Positions 42,990 through 50,748 of a stretch of DNA of 64,000 bases are shown piece after piece. The stretch spans positions 868,001 through 932,000 of the forward strand of contig CAVYUN010000002.1 of assembly GCA_963771735.1 (NCBI GenBank), in the 5' to 3' direction. Source of the DNA: 66-474 sp963771735 (GTDB lineage Bacteria; Pseudomonadota; Gammaproteobacteria; Xanthomonadales; Rhodanobacteraceae). Positions within the stretch are counted from its first letter, which is position 1. The number at the start of each line of letters is the position of its first letter. The position numbers and the translations under genes were made by a program. The notes below the pieces were generated by a model. The model saw nothing but the letters and a program-made list of their open reading frames with translations, made no database searches and was not told the DNA's origin.

Positions 42990-43102
42990 GCCAGCCACGG
43001 CCGCAGCGGGTGGAGCAACCAACAATCGTCGTCATCACCGGACGCCGCTGATCGCGCACCCGGCATCCCTCGGCTTTCGGCGTACAATCGGGGTCGCTGT
43101 CT

Positions 43103-43132
43103 CCGGATTCCGGCCCGCGCCGGAATGACGAC
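43103..43132. repeat. REP-like single arm before the cyclase gene
   Basis: CCGGATTCCGGCCCGCGCC then GGAATGACGA, the right-arm form of the family, ending 24 bases before the cyclase ATG and overlapping the region where its promoter or leader should be. No matching left arm is visible. Confidence 0.75.
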
Positions 43133-43156
43133 GGGGGCGAACCTCGGGGGATTCCC

Positions 43157-45814
43157 ATGACCGCCGAAATCCACCAGCTCGAAACCGTTCCCGGCCCCGG
43201 ACGCATGGCCACCCCGCAACTGCGCACCCTGGTGGTCTGCGACATCGCCGATTCCACCGCACTGGTCGAGCGCATGGGCGACCAGAGCGCCGCCAACATC
43301 ATCCGCAAGCACGATCGCCTGGCGCGCGCGCTGGTGGAGCAGCACAAGGGCCGCGAGATCGACAAGACCGACGGCTTCCTGCTGCTGTTCGAGCGTCCCA
43401 TCCAGGCCGCCGCGTTCGCGCTGGACTACCAGCGCGGCCTGAAACACCTTTCCGCCGCCGAAGGCGTGGTGGTGCGCGCGCGGGTCGGCATCCACATGGG
43501 CGACGTGGTGATCTGGGAAAACGCGCCCGAAGACGTCTCCCGCGGCGCCAAGCCCATCGAGGTGGAAGGCCTGGTCAAGCCGGTCGCGGCGCGGCTGGCG
43601 CAACTGGCGCGGCCGCAGCAGATCCTGATGTCGTCCGCCGCCGCCGGCATCGCGCACCGCGCCGAGGGCGAGCTGGGCGCCAGGGCCGCCGGGCACGTGC
43701 ACTGGAAAACCCACGGCCGCTACACATTCAAGGGCCTGCCCGAACCGATGGAAGTGGTCGAGGTCGGCGAGGACGACGTCGCCCCGCTGCACGCGCCGAA
43801 ATCCGGCCGCACCGCCAAAAGGATTCTGCCGTGGTGGCGGCGTCCGCTGACGCTGGCGGCCGAGGCCGCGATGCTGCTGATCGGCATCGGCGTCGGCGCG
43901 TGGTTCCTGCTGCAAAGCCCTCCCACGCTGGCCTTCGCCGCACGTGACTGGGTGGTGGTCGGCAACCTGCACAACCTCACCGGCGACAAGTTGTACGACG
44001 ATTCGGTCGATTCCGCGTTGCGCATCAGCCTCGACCAATCGCATTACGTCAACGTGCTGCCGGAACTGTCGGTGCAACAGACCCTGCAGCGCATGGCATT
44101 GAACCCCGGCAAGACCGACGTCGGTCGCGCCGTCGGTTCGCAGGTCGCGCTGCGCGAAGGCGCGCGCGCGCTGATCCTGCCCACCGTCGCGGATGTCGGC
44201 GGCCGCGTGCGCGTCACCGCCGAAGTGATCGACCCCAACACCCAGGCCACCGTGTACTCGGTGTCGGCCGATGGCCTCGGCGCGCAGTCCGTGCTGCCCT
44301 CGCTGGACAGCGTCAGCAAGCAGTTGCGCGGCAAGCTGGGCGAGGCGCTGGCGATGGTGTCCAGGCAATCGCTGCCGCTGGCGCAGGTGGCGACGCCCGA
44401 CCTGAACGCGCTCAAGGCCTATTCGCTGGGCGAACGTGCCTACGACAAAGGCGACCTGAAAGGCGCCGAGGCATATTTCGACGAGGCGCTGCGGATCGAT
44501 TCGCATTTTGCGTTGGCGCACATACGCCTCGCGCAGATATTCGAGGGAGAAAATCAGCCTGCCAGAGCTCTTCAGCAGCTTCACGCTGCATTGGCTGATC
44601 GTTCCCGTCTTTCCGCCCGCGACGCGTTGTATGCCGATGCTTGGATTGCAAGCTACACCGCGCCGAGGCAAGCATTGGAAAAGTGGAAGATGCTGGCAGG
44701 GGTGTACCCAGATTACTTTCCCGGGCTAGGGGAATGTGGATATTTTTTGGTGCAATATGCCAATCGTTTTCAGGAAGCAATTCCATATATTAAACAATCG
44801 GCATCGCCAAAGAATCCCAACAGAGTAACCAGTGAATACTTGCTTGGCGGGTTGTATGTAGAAGAAGACAAGTATGCCAAGGCCTTGGAATGGTTTTCCC
44901 GGGCGATTGCCAACGGTGCCGACTATCAAAATGTGCTTTATGCCAGCGCATATGCTGCACAAAGGAAGTTCAAAGAAGTCGATGAGACATTGGCAAAAGG
45001 CAAGCCGTCTGGAAGTGCCAGTTTCGATATTATCGATCAGGGTACCTTGATTGCGATGGCGCTGGACCACGGTAACTGGCAGCGCGCCGACAAGCTGCTG
45101 GCGACGACGCGCAAACAGGCTGATTCGCTGGGGCCGCGCATCGCCGGCCGCTACGCCGGCATGGCGCTGAGCCTGCAAGCACTTGACGGCACACCCGCCA
45201 AGGCACAGATCGCAGCCCTGCAAGACTATCTAGCCACGCAGGAAAGAGCGCTTGCAAAGGCCGATCCTGTCGACCAACCGGAACTGAAATTCCATCTGGC
45301 GCTGGCGGCCTATCTGGCCGCGCATGCGGGGGATGTCGATCTTGCCGGGCGGGCATTGTCCGCTGCTGGTCCGGCGTCCGACGCCGACACGCCGGTGCTG
45401 GACAACCTGCGCGGCGTGGCGCAGGCTGAGATAGAGATTGCCTCGGGCAGGCCGCAGGACGCGCTGGCGACCTTGAAGCCGTTGGTGAATGGCAGTGAGC
45501 TGTACATCACCCATGTCGCATTGATGGATGCCTATGCCGACGCCCATGACACTGGCAACGCACTGACAGAAGCCCATTGGTTGTCGTCCCATCGTGGACG
45601 CGCCTATGTGGAGAGCAACATGCAGCAGATGCTGGCGCCTTTCAACGTCGCACGCTCGGATTTGGCTTTGCTGCGAGCTGCAGAATTATTGGATGCATCT
45701 GGCAACAAGGTCGAGGCAAACAAGTCGCTGAAGGCGTTTGAAAGGGTGTGGCTTGGTGCATCGAATCTTCCGCAGGTCTCTGCTCGCGTACGTGCGCTAC
45801 GGTTGGAGCAGTGA
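43157..45814 (+). CDS. putative peptide modification system cyclase
   Basis: 885 residues. An N-terminal class III adenylate/guanylate-cyclase domain (about 20-200) is followed by one membrane helix (232-252), a beta-rich region (about 265-390) and TPR-like repeats (about 405 onward). Metal-binding Asp29 (VCDIADST) and Asp72 (KTDGFLLLF) are present, and so is Arg146. The transition-state Asn expected four residues before it is replaced by Pro142, next to Lys141, so cyclase activity is doubtful. From memory, NCBIfam holds a model of this type (TIGR04510) linked to a modified peptide and dehydrogenase, both adjacent here. Codon use becomes clearly AT-richer from about 44,520 to 45,060. Confidence 0.85.
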   Translation: MTAEIHQLETVPGPGRMATPQLRTLVVCDIADSTALVERMGDQSAANIIRKHDRLARALVEQHKGREIDKTDGFLLLFERPIQAAAFALDYQRGLKHLSAAEGVVVRARVGIHMGDVVIWENAPEDVSRGAKPIEVEGLVKPVAARLAQLARPQQILMSSAAAGIAHRAEGELGARAAGHVHWKTHGRYTFKGLPEPMEVVEVGEDDVAPLHAPKSGRTAKRILPWWRRPLTLAAEAAMLLIGIGVGAWFLLQSPPTLAFAARDWVVVGNLHNLTGDKLYDDSVDSALRISLDQSHYVNVLPELSVQQTLQRMALNPGKTDVGRAVGSQVALREGARALILPTVADVGGRVRVTAEVIDPNTQATVYSVSADGLGAQSVLPSLDSVSKQLRGKLGEALAMVSRQSLPLAQVATPDLNALKAYSLGERAYDKGDLKGAEAYFDEALRIDSHFALAHIRLAQIFEGENQPARALQQLHAALADRSRLSARDALYADAWIASYTAPRQALEKWKMLAGVYPDYFPGLGECGYFLVQYANRFQEAIPYIKQSASPKNPNRVTSEYLLGGLYVEEDKYAKALEWFSRAIANGADYQNVLYASAYAAQRKFKEVDETLAKGKPSGSASFDIIDQGTLIAMALDHGNWQRADKLLATTRKQADSLGPRIAGRYAGMALSLQALDGTPAKAQIAALQDYLATQERALAKADPVDQPELKFHLALAAYLAAHAGDVDLAGRALSAAGPASDADTPVLDNLRGVAQAEIEIASGRPQDALATLKPLVNGSELYITHVALMDAYADAHDTGNALTEAHWLSSHRGRAYVESNMQQMLAPFNVARSDLALLRAAELLDASGNKVEANKSLKAFERVWLGASNLPQVSARVRALRLEQ

Positions 45815-45840
45815 TCTCTACAAATAGCTCAGCTATCCGT

Positions 45841-46122
45841 TCAACGAAAATCAAACTTGACCATTGGAGGGGTCATGAGAAGGCATTCGTTAGCGGCGGC
45901 ATTCGCCAGCTCGGTGTGGGCTTTTGAAAGCGCGCCTTTGTCAGCCAAGACTACCGAAGTGAGACACGTCGCCTTCAGATTCACGATGGTTTCCAGCGGC
46001 ACGCCCAGTTCGGCCAGCGCCGCGGCGGGCTTCTCCTCGTAGCGTGCGCGATAGGCGTCGTCGGTCGCCAGCTTCTGCAACAGCGCGAGCGAATGTTCGC
46101 GCGACAATTTTGAATCGGCCAT
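45841..46122 (-). CDS. NHLP-like putative RiPP precursor peptide
   Basis: 93 residues from ATG 46122 with GGGAG close upstream. The first 45 residues look like a leader: charged helix SREHSLALLQKLATDDAYRARYEEKPAAALAELGV, matching the nitrile-hydratase-like leader pattern (...DPxAALAELGV). The remaining core-like part has Cys53 (KATCLTSVVLA) and Cys80 (ANECLLMTPPM), ending VKFDFR. There is no signal peptide. It is convergent to the cyclase (26 bases between stops) and divergent from the dehydrogenase (86 bases between starts). NCBIfam has a matching putative modified-peptide model (TIGR04509, from memory). No product has been described that I know of. Confidence 0.87.
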   Translation of the reverse strand: MADSKLSREHSLALLQKLATDDAYRARYEEKPAAALAELGVPLETIVNLKATCLTSVVLADKGALSKAHTELANAAANECLLMTPPMVKFDFR

Positions 46123-46208
46123 GTGTCTCCCCTTGCCTGGTGGTGGCGGATGGCACAATGCGCGGGTCGCGCCATTGGCGGCGCCAGTAAAGATGGAAAA
46201 CGGGCCCG

Positions 46209-47387
46209 ATGCAAGTTCGCCGCTGCGCCACGGTGATGGTCGAACCGCGCGAAACCCTCGATTTCGATCTCGCCGAACTTGCCGCCGGCGAGGCCGGCGT
46301 GCGTGATCGTCTCGGCTGGGTGGCGCTGGCCGCGCATCGCGACGACGAGATCGCGTTGGATGCGGCGGAAGTCGCCACGCTGGGTGCGCTGTCGCCGGGT
46401 CACTGGCAGTCGCTGGATGATCTGTCGCAGCGGCATCCGCGCGCGCTGCTGGATGCATTGCTGGCGAAAGGCCTGTTGATTGCGCGCGAACCGCAGGACG
46501 ATGCTACGCGCTGCTTCGCGCAAGCCGACGAAGCCGTTCGCGCGGTGCACTGGCGCGGGCTGTCCGCGGTCGCGCATCGCCACTCCCGCTGGCGTGACGT
46601 CGACACCGAGGAAGCCGAACGGCTGTTTTCCGAAGCCAGCGCGCAAACCTTCCTTGAGCGTCTGGGCCCGGCGCCGCCCGTGGTCGGTGAACGCACGGAG
46701 TCGGCGTCGCGGCTGCCGCTGGCAAAGCCTTCGCCGTCACCGCTGGATGCGTTGACCGATCGGCGCGTCACTTGCCGCAATTACGACCCCGCGCCGTTGT
46801 CGCATGCCGCGTTTTCCGCGGTGCTGTACCGCGCATTCGGCGCGCGCGCGGTCAGCGATTACGCGCCCGGCGTGCAATTGCTGAAAAAGGCCGCGCCCTC
46901 GGCGGGTGGCCTGCACGCGACCGAGGCCTACCTGCTGGTGCAGCGGGTCGAGGGCGTGCCGCCGGGCCTGTATCACTACCACCCGATTGCCCACGCGCTG
47001 GAACCCTTGCGCGAACTGGATGCGGACGTGGCGGCGGCGTTGGCGCGTCGCTTCGTCGCGGCACAGGCGTACTACGTCGGGGCGCCCCTGCAGATCGCGC
47101 TGGTGTCGCGCTTCGAGCGCAATTTCTGGAAATACCGCAATCATGCCAAGGCGTATCGCGCGGTGATCCTGGATGCCGGGCACCTGTCGCAGGCCATGTA
47201 CCTGGCCGCGACCGAAATGAACCTCGGCGCGTTCATCACCGCCGCGATCAACGAAGTCGAGATCGAGCAGGCCTTCGGTCTGGAACCGATGTCGGAGGGC
47301 CCGCTGGCCGTGTGCGGCTTCGGCGTGCGCGCGCAGGAAAAGGTGACGGTCGAATTCGATCCGGCTCAGAAGGTATGGGAAGCATAG
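46209..47387 (+). CDS. putative peptide maturation dehydrogenase (SagB-related)
   Basis: 392 residues. The first 170 or so form an N-terminal domain of winged-helix-like size (LAELAAGEAGVRDRLGWVALAAHRDDEI), possibly for peptide recognition. The C-terminal nitroreductase/SagB domain starts at DALTDRRVTCRNYDPAPLS, the FMN-binding Arg-rich motif. It continues with KKAAPSAGGLHATEAYLLVQRV, PGLYHYHPIAHALEPL and ILDAGHLSQAMYLAATEMNLGAFITAAI. SagB-type enzymes oxidise azolines to azoles in RiPPs, but no cyclodehydratase (YcaO) is nearby, so the reaction must differ. It resembles the model TIGR04511 (from memory). Confidence 0.88.
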   Translation: MQVRRCATVMVEPRETLDFDLAELAAGEAGVRDRLGWVALAAHRDDEIALDAAEVATLGALSPGHWQSLDDLSQRHPRALLDALLAKGLLIAREPQDDATRCFAQADEAVRAVHWRGLSAVAHRHSRWRDVDTEEAERLFSEASAQTFLERLGPAPPVVGERTESASRLPLAKPSPSPLDALTDRRVTCRNYDPAPLSHAAFSAVLYRAFGARAVSDYAPGVQLLKKAAPSAGGLHATEAYLLVQRVEGVPPGLYHYHPIAHALEPLRELDADVAAALARRFVAAQAYYVGAPLQIALVSRFERNFWKYRNHAKAYRAVILDAGHLSQAMYLAATEMNLGAFITAAINEVEIEQAFGLEPMSEGPLAVCGFGVRAQEKVTVEFDPAQKVWEA

Positions 47388-47405
47388 GGATGTAGGGCGG
47401 TAGGG

Positions 47406-48932
47406 TCAGTGAATCCCGCCCTGGGGTTTTTGCGCAAGCGCGCGCCGGTATTGCACCGCTTCGGCCAGGTGTTCGCGCGCGATGCGTTCGCTGCCAGCAA
47501 GGTCGGCGATGGTGCGCGCGACGCGCAGCACGCGGTGGTAGGCGCGTGCCGACAGCGAGAGTTTTTCCATCGCATGTTCCAGCAGCATGCGCTCGGCGTT
47601 GCCCAGCACACAGTCGCGTTCGATTTCGCGGGTCGCCAGCAGCGCGTTGGGCTTGCCGGCGCGTTGCATGGCGATGCCGCGCGCCGCGATCACGCGCGCA
47701 CGCACCGTGGCGGAATCCTCGTCGCGTGCGCCGCGGCGGGCGTCGAGTTCGGCCAGCGGAATGCGCGGCACGTCGCTGACGATGTCGATGCGGTCCAGCA
47801 GCGGCCCGGAAATGCGGCCGAGGTAGCGCGCGATCGCGTCGGGCGTGCAATGGCAGCGGCCATCGCGGTCGCCGGCGTAGCCGCACGGGCAGGGATTCAT
47901 CGCCGCGACCAACTGGAAGCGCGCCGGGAATTCGGCCTGGCGCGCGGCGCGCGAGATCACGATGCGGCCGGATTCCATCGGTTCGCGCAGCACTTCCAGC
48001 ACGCGCCGGTCGAATTCCGGCAATTCGTCGAGGAACAGCACGCCGCGGTGCGCCAGCGAAATCTCGCCCGGACGCGGATGCGAACCGCCACCGACCAGCG
48101 CGACGCCCGAAGCGGTGTGGTGCGGCGCGCGGTACGGACGCCGTCGCCAGTCGGTCGCGTCGAAGGGCTCGCCCGCGACCGAGCGCACCGCGCAGGCTTC
48201 GATGGCCTCGGCGTCGGTCATTGGCGGCAGGATGCCGGGCAGGCGCGCGGCCAGCATGGATTTGCCAGTGCCGGGCGGGCCGACCATCAACAGGTGATGG
48301 CCGCCGGCCGCGGCGATTTCCAGCGCGCGCCGCGCATGCAGTTGGCCGCGCACGTCGGCGAGGTCGGGGATGTTGTCGACCGTTTCTTGTGCAGTGGCCG
48401 CGGCGGGCGCGGGCAGCAGATCCATGCCACGCAGGTGCGCGCAGACTTCGGCCAGCGTGCGCGCGACACGCACTTCCACATCGCCCAGCAACGCGGCTTC
48501 CTGCGCATTGCCAGCGGGAACGATCACGCAGCGCTTGCCGCAACGTGCGCGCAGCAGTGCCGGTAGCACACCCGGCACCGGACGCAGTTCGCCGGACAGC
48601 GCGAGTTCGCCGAGGAATTCGCAGCCTTTCAATGCTTCGTGCGGCACCTGACCGCCGGCGGCGAGGATGCCGAGCGCGATCGCGAGGTCGAAACGGCCGC
48701 CGTCCTTGGGCAGTTCGGCGGGCGCCAGGTTCACGGTAACGCGGCGGTTGGGATATTCGAACTGGGTGTTCTGGATCGCGACGCGCACGCGATCACGGGC
48801 TTCGCGCACCGCGGCTTCCGGCAGCCCGACGATGGAAGTGCCGGGCAGGCCGCCGGAAAGGTGCACCTCCACGGTGACCAGCGGCGCGACGACGCCTTCG
48901 GAGGCTCGGGTCAGCGCAACGGCAAGGCTCAT
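47406..48932 (-). CDS. comM: YifB/ComM family Mg-chelatase-like AAA ATPase
   Basis: 508 residues. An N-terminal Lon-protease-like S5 domain begins MSLAVALTRASEGVVAPLVTVEVHLSGGLPGTSIVGLPEAAV. The AAA+ core has Walker A GPPGTGKSM and Walker B GVLFLDELPEF, with a Cys-rich zinc insertion CPCGYAGDRDGRCHC. The C-terminal Mg_chelatase_C part ends YRRALAQKPQGG. ComM acts in branch migration during natural transformation. It is convergent with the dehydrogenase (18 bases between stops). Confidence 0.95.
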   Translation of the reverse strand: MSLAVALTRASEGVVAPLVTVEVHLSGGLPGTSIVGLPEAAVREARDRVRVAIQNTQFEYPNRRVTVNLAPAELPKDGGRFDLAIALGILAAGGQVPHEALKGCEFLGELALSGELRPVPGVLPALLRARCGKRCVIVPAGNAQEAALLGDVEVRVARTLAEVCAHLRGMDLLPAPAAATAQETVDNIPDLADVRGQLHARRALEIAAAGGHHLLMVGPPGTGKSMLAARLPGILPPMTDAEAIEACAVRSVAGEPFDATDWRRRPYRAPHHTASGVALVGGGSHPRPGEISLAHRGVLFLDELPEFDRRVLEVLREPMESGRIVISRAARQAEFPARFQLVAAMNPCPCGYAGDRDGRCHCTPDAIARYLGRISGPLLDRIDIVSDVPRIPLAELDARRGARDEDSATVRARVIAARGIAMQRAGKPNALLATREIERDCVLGNAERMLLEHAMEKLSLSARAYHRVLRVARTIADLAGSERIAREHLAEAVQYRRALAQKPQGGIH

Positions 48933-48963
48933 GTCAGTTTGCCCTCCGTGTGCGACTTTTGTC

Positions 48964-49060
48964 GAAAAGTCAGGCTATGGATGGCCGTTCTGGTGTTGTT
49001 GGCGTGAAGCGGTTGAGTCGTGGCGACAGATTCATGAAGCAGCGATCATGGACGATCGCA
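48964..49060. repeat. composite intergenic repeat, reverse orientation
   Basis: GAAAAGTCAGGCTATGGATG continuing to GGCCGTTCTGG (48964-48993), the reverse complement of the CCAGAACGGCCATCC core. GCGATCATGGACGATCGC (49042-49059) is a reversed variant of the second core. It fills most of the 181-base gap between comM and ubiK. Confidence 0.75.
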
Positions 49061-49113
49061 AAAGTACGCCGACCCGTGCGGTCGGCGTCATCGCAACCCC
49101 TTGTGGGGAACGC

Positions 49114-49362
49114 TTACACCTTCCGCGCCGCTTCCAGTTCGGTCACGCGCTTTTCCAGCTGTGCGACCTGTTCACGGGCCCGCTCGAGGACGGCGCGCTG
49201 GGCGTCGAATTCCTCGCGCGTGACAAGGTCGAGGCGGCGCAATCCATGCGCCAGCACATCCCTGAAATTGGCTTCCATGTCGTCCCGCGCCTGCGCCAGT
49301 CCCGGAGGAACCAGGGTAGCCAGCCGATGCGCGAGTTGGTCTATGGAGTGCACGTCGATCAT
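49114..49362 (-). CDS. ubiK: ubiquinone biosynthesis accessory factor UbiK
   Basis: 82 residues. The UbiK/YqiC (BMFP) family has an N-terminal amphipathic helix and a C-terminal coiled coil. Here IDQLAHRLATLVPPGLAQARDDMEANFRDVLAHGLRRLDLVTREEFDAQ and the heptad-rich RAREQVAQLEKRVTELEAARK match well. It helps assemble the soluble ubiquinone complex under aerobic conditions. It is usually found near comM, as here. Confidence 0.93.
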   Translation of the reverse strand: MIDVHSIDQLAHRLATLVPPGLAQARDDMEANFRDVLAHGLRRLDLVTREEFDAQRAVLERAREQVAQLEKRVTELEAARKV

Positions 49363-49460
49363 GTCGTAGCCTCGATGGGTCCACAGGCTAGGGCGTCGGA
49401 ATCGAAACGCCTATCGGTGGACGTCGCGTTGTGGAGTAGGGATTTTCCTACACATTTTAC

Positions 49461-49687
49461 TGCGATCATCCCTGATCACTGTATGCAAGAAGATATGAAG
49501 GATATGAACGCTCCCAGGCATGAGACACCAGAACGGGCTTCCATGCCCTGACTTTTCGCGAAGCGCGAGCGAGCATCCATGAACGCTGCACGCCGAATCG
49601 CGCGATATGAATGCCCCGAGGAATGAGCCGCCAGAACGGCCATCAAGGCCGCCGTCCATGGCCAGGATCTGCGTGGCCCGACTTTTC
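49461..49687. repeat. composite intergenic repeats upstream of glnK
   Basis: In this 381-base gap (49363-49743), GCGATCATCCCTGATCAC occurs at 49462-49479. CCAGAACGGGCTTCCATGCC followed by CTGACTTTTC occurs at 49528-49557. A third, expanded copy lies at 49631-49687, CCAGAACGGCCATCAAGGCC, with an extra GCCGTCCATGGCC hairpin before GACTTTTC. Apart from these tandem copies, no gene is visible. No clear sigma54 promoter is seen ahead of glnK. Confidence 0.75.
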
Positions 49688-49743
49688 ACAACGGCCGCTT
49701 CGGAGGGGACACTTTATTTCTCTCTCGGGTAATATCCATGTCG

Positions 49744-50082
49744 ATGAAACTGATCACCGCCATCATCAAGCCGTTCAAGCTGGACGACGTGCGCGAGGCG
49801 CTGTCGGAGGTGGGCGTCAACGGCATCACCGTCACCGAGGTCAAGGGCTTCGGGCGCCAGAAGGGCCACACCGAGCTCTATCGCGGTGCCGAATACGTGG
49901 TGGATTTCCTACCCAAAGTGAAGCTGGAGATCGCGCTGCCGGACAACCTGGTCGAGCGCGCGGTGGAGGCGATCAGCCACGCGGCCCGCACCGGCAAGAT
50001 CGGCGACGGCAAGATCTTCATCTCGACGCTGGATCAGGTGATGCGGATCAGGACGGGTGAGCTGGACGCCGACGCGCTGTGA
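49744..50082 (+). CDS. glnK: nitrogen regulatory protein P-II
   Basis: 112 residues when started at ATG 49744. This start makes the uridylylation Tyr residue 51, as in all PII proteins (GHTELYRGAEYVVDFLPKV); the upstream in-frame ATG 49738 adds two residues. It has the ADP/ATP-binding GKIGDGKIFIS and the T-loop with conserved KGFGRQKGHTELY. PII senses 2-oxoglutarate and energy and controls GlnE, NtrB and AmtB. No amtB is adjacent, so the gene could be glnB or glnK. The window also holds the frameshifted glnE it would regulate. Confidence 0.95.
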   Translation: MKLITAIIKPFKLDDVREALSEVGVNGITVTEVKGFGRQKGHTELYRGAEYVVDFLPKVKLEIALPDNLVERAVEAISHAARTGKIGDGKIFISTLDQVMRIRTGELDADAL

Positions 50083-50106
50083 GTGCTGGCGCCCCCGCGC
50101 GGCCAT

Positions 50107-50658
50107 TCACGTGGGTTGTTTTTCAGGATCGTCGTCCCGGATGCCGGGCAGGCTGGCCAACACACGGCGGTGATGAAGCAGCAGCCCCGTGTAATAGCTG
50201 AGGTAATAGCCGAGCAGCAGGCCCAGGGTCAGGAGCGTGAGCGGACTGCGTTCCCATGACGCGCCCGCGCCGGCCGCCGCGGCGTGCTGCATCTCGGGCC
50301 ACAGCACCATGAAGCGATACGCCAGCCGGCCCACGAACAGTGCGGTGAGCGCAAGTCCCACCCAGACGTTCGGGTAATAGCAATCGTTGCGGCCATCGAT
50401 TTCGAAGCGTGTCAGCTTGAACGCGACCACGCCCAGCGCCACGCCGCAGACGAGACCGCCCGCGAGGCCGGCCAGCAGGCGGGGTGCGATGAACCCTTCA
50501 CTGGCAACCAGCAGTGTCACCACGCCAAGGATGCCGACGCGGGTCCACATGCGCCGGGTGCGGATCGGCTGGCGGCCGAAATTGCGACGCATCCGGTAGT
50601 ACAGGCGCCAGAAGATCAGCGCGGCGATCGCGACGGCGACCAGGACGTGCGAGGACAT
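50107..50658 (-). CDS. CcdC-like (DUF1453) membrane protein
   Basis: 183 residues with four hydrophobic segments: VLVAVAIAALIFWRLYY, GILGVVTLLVA...APRLLAGLAGGLVCGVALGVV, VGLALTALFVGRLAYRFMVLW and PLTLLTLGLLLGYYLSYYTGLLL. Between them lie RRNFGRQPIRTRRMWTR and FEIDGRNDCYYPNVWVGLAL, a pattern that fits DUF1453 (CcdC protein domain). The assignment is moderate. The function is unknown; the family is named after a Bacillus gene linked to cytochrome c. Confidence 0.82.
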   Translation of the reverse strand: MSSHVLVAVAIAALIFWRLYYRMRRNFGRQPIRTRRMWTRVGILGVVTLLVASEGFIAPRLLAGLAGGLVCGVALGVVAFKLTRFEIDGRNDCYYPNVWVGLALTALFVGRLAYRFMVLWPEMQHAAAAGAGASWERSPLTLLTLGLLLGYYLSYYTGLLLHHRRVLASLPGIRDDDPEKQPT

Positions 50659-50748
50659 GGCGTGACTCCGCGGTGGTTCGTGCCGTCATTGTGGCGAATT
50701 TGCGTGGCCGCGTCGCGTGACGGCTGTCATGCGGAATGCGCGTGCTTT

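Noticed and set aside
46123..46208. CRP/Clp-type operator between the peptide and dehydrogenase genes
   Set aside because: No TGTGA-N6-TCACA-like palindrome is visible. Control by cAMP through Clp at this site is not supported by the sequence.
45841..46458. 205-codon reading that extends the peptide gene upstream
   Set aside because: The extension overlaps the start of the dehydrogenase on the other strand. ATG 46122 has a good ribosome binding site and a family-like N-terminus.
49363..49743. possible sigma54 promoter before glnK
   Set aside because: No GG-N10-GC pair with the usual TGGCAC/TTGC context was found. The gap is mostly repeats.
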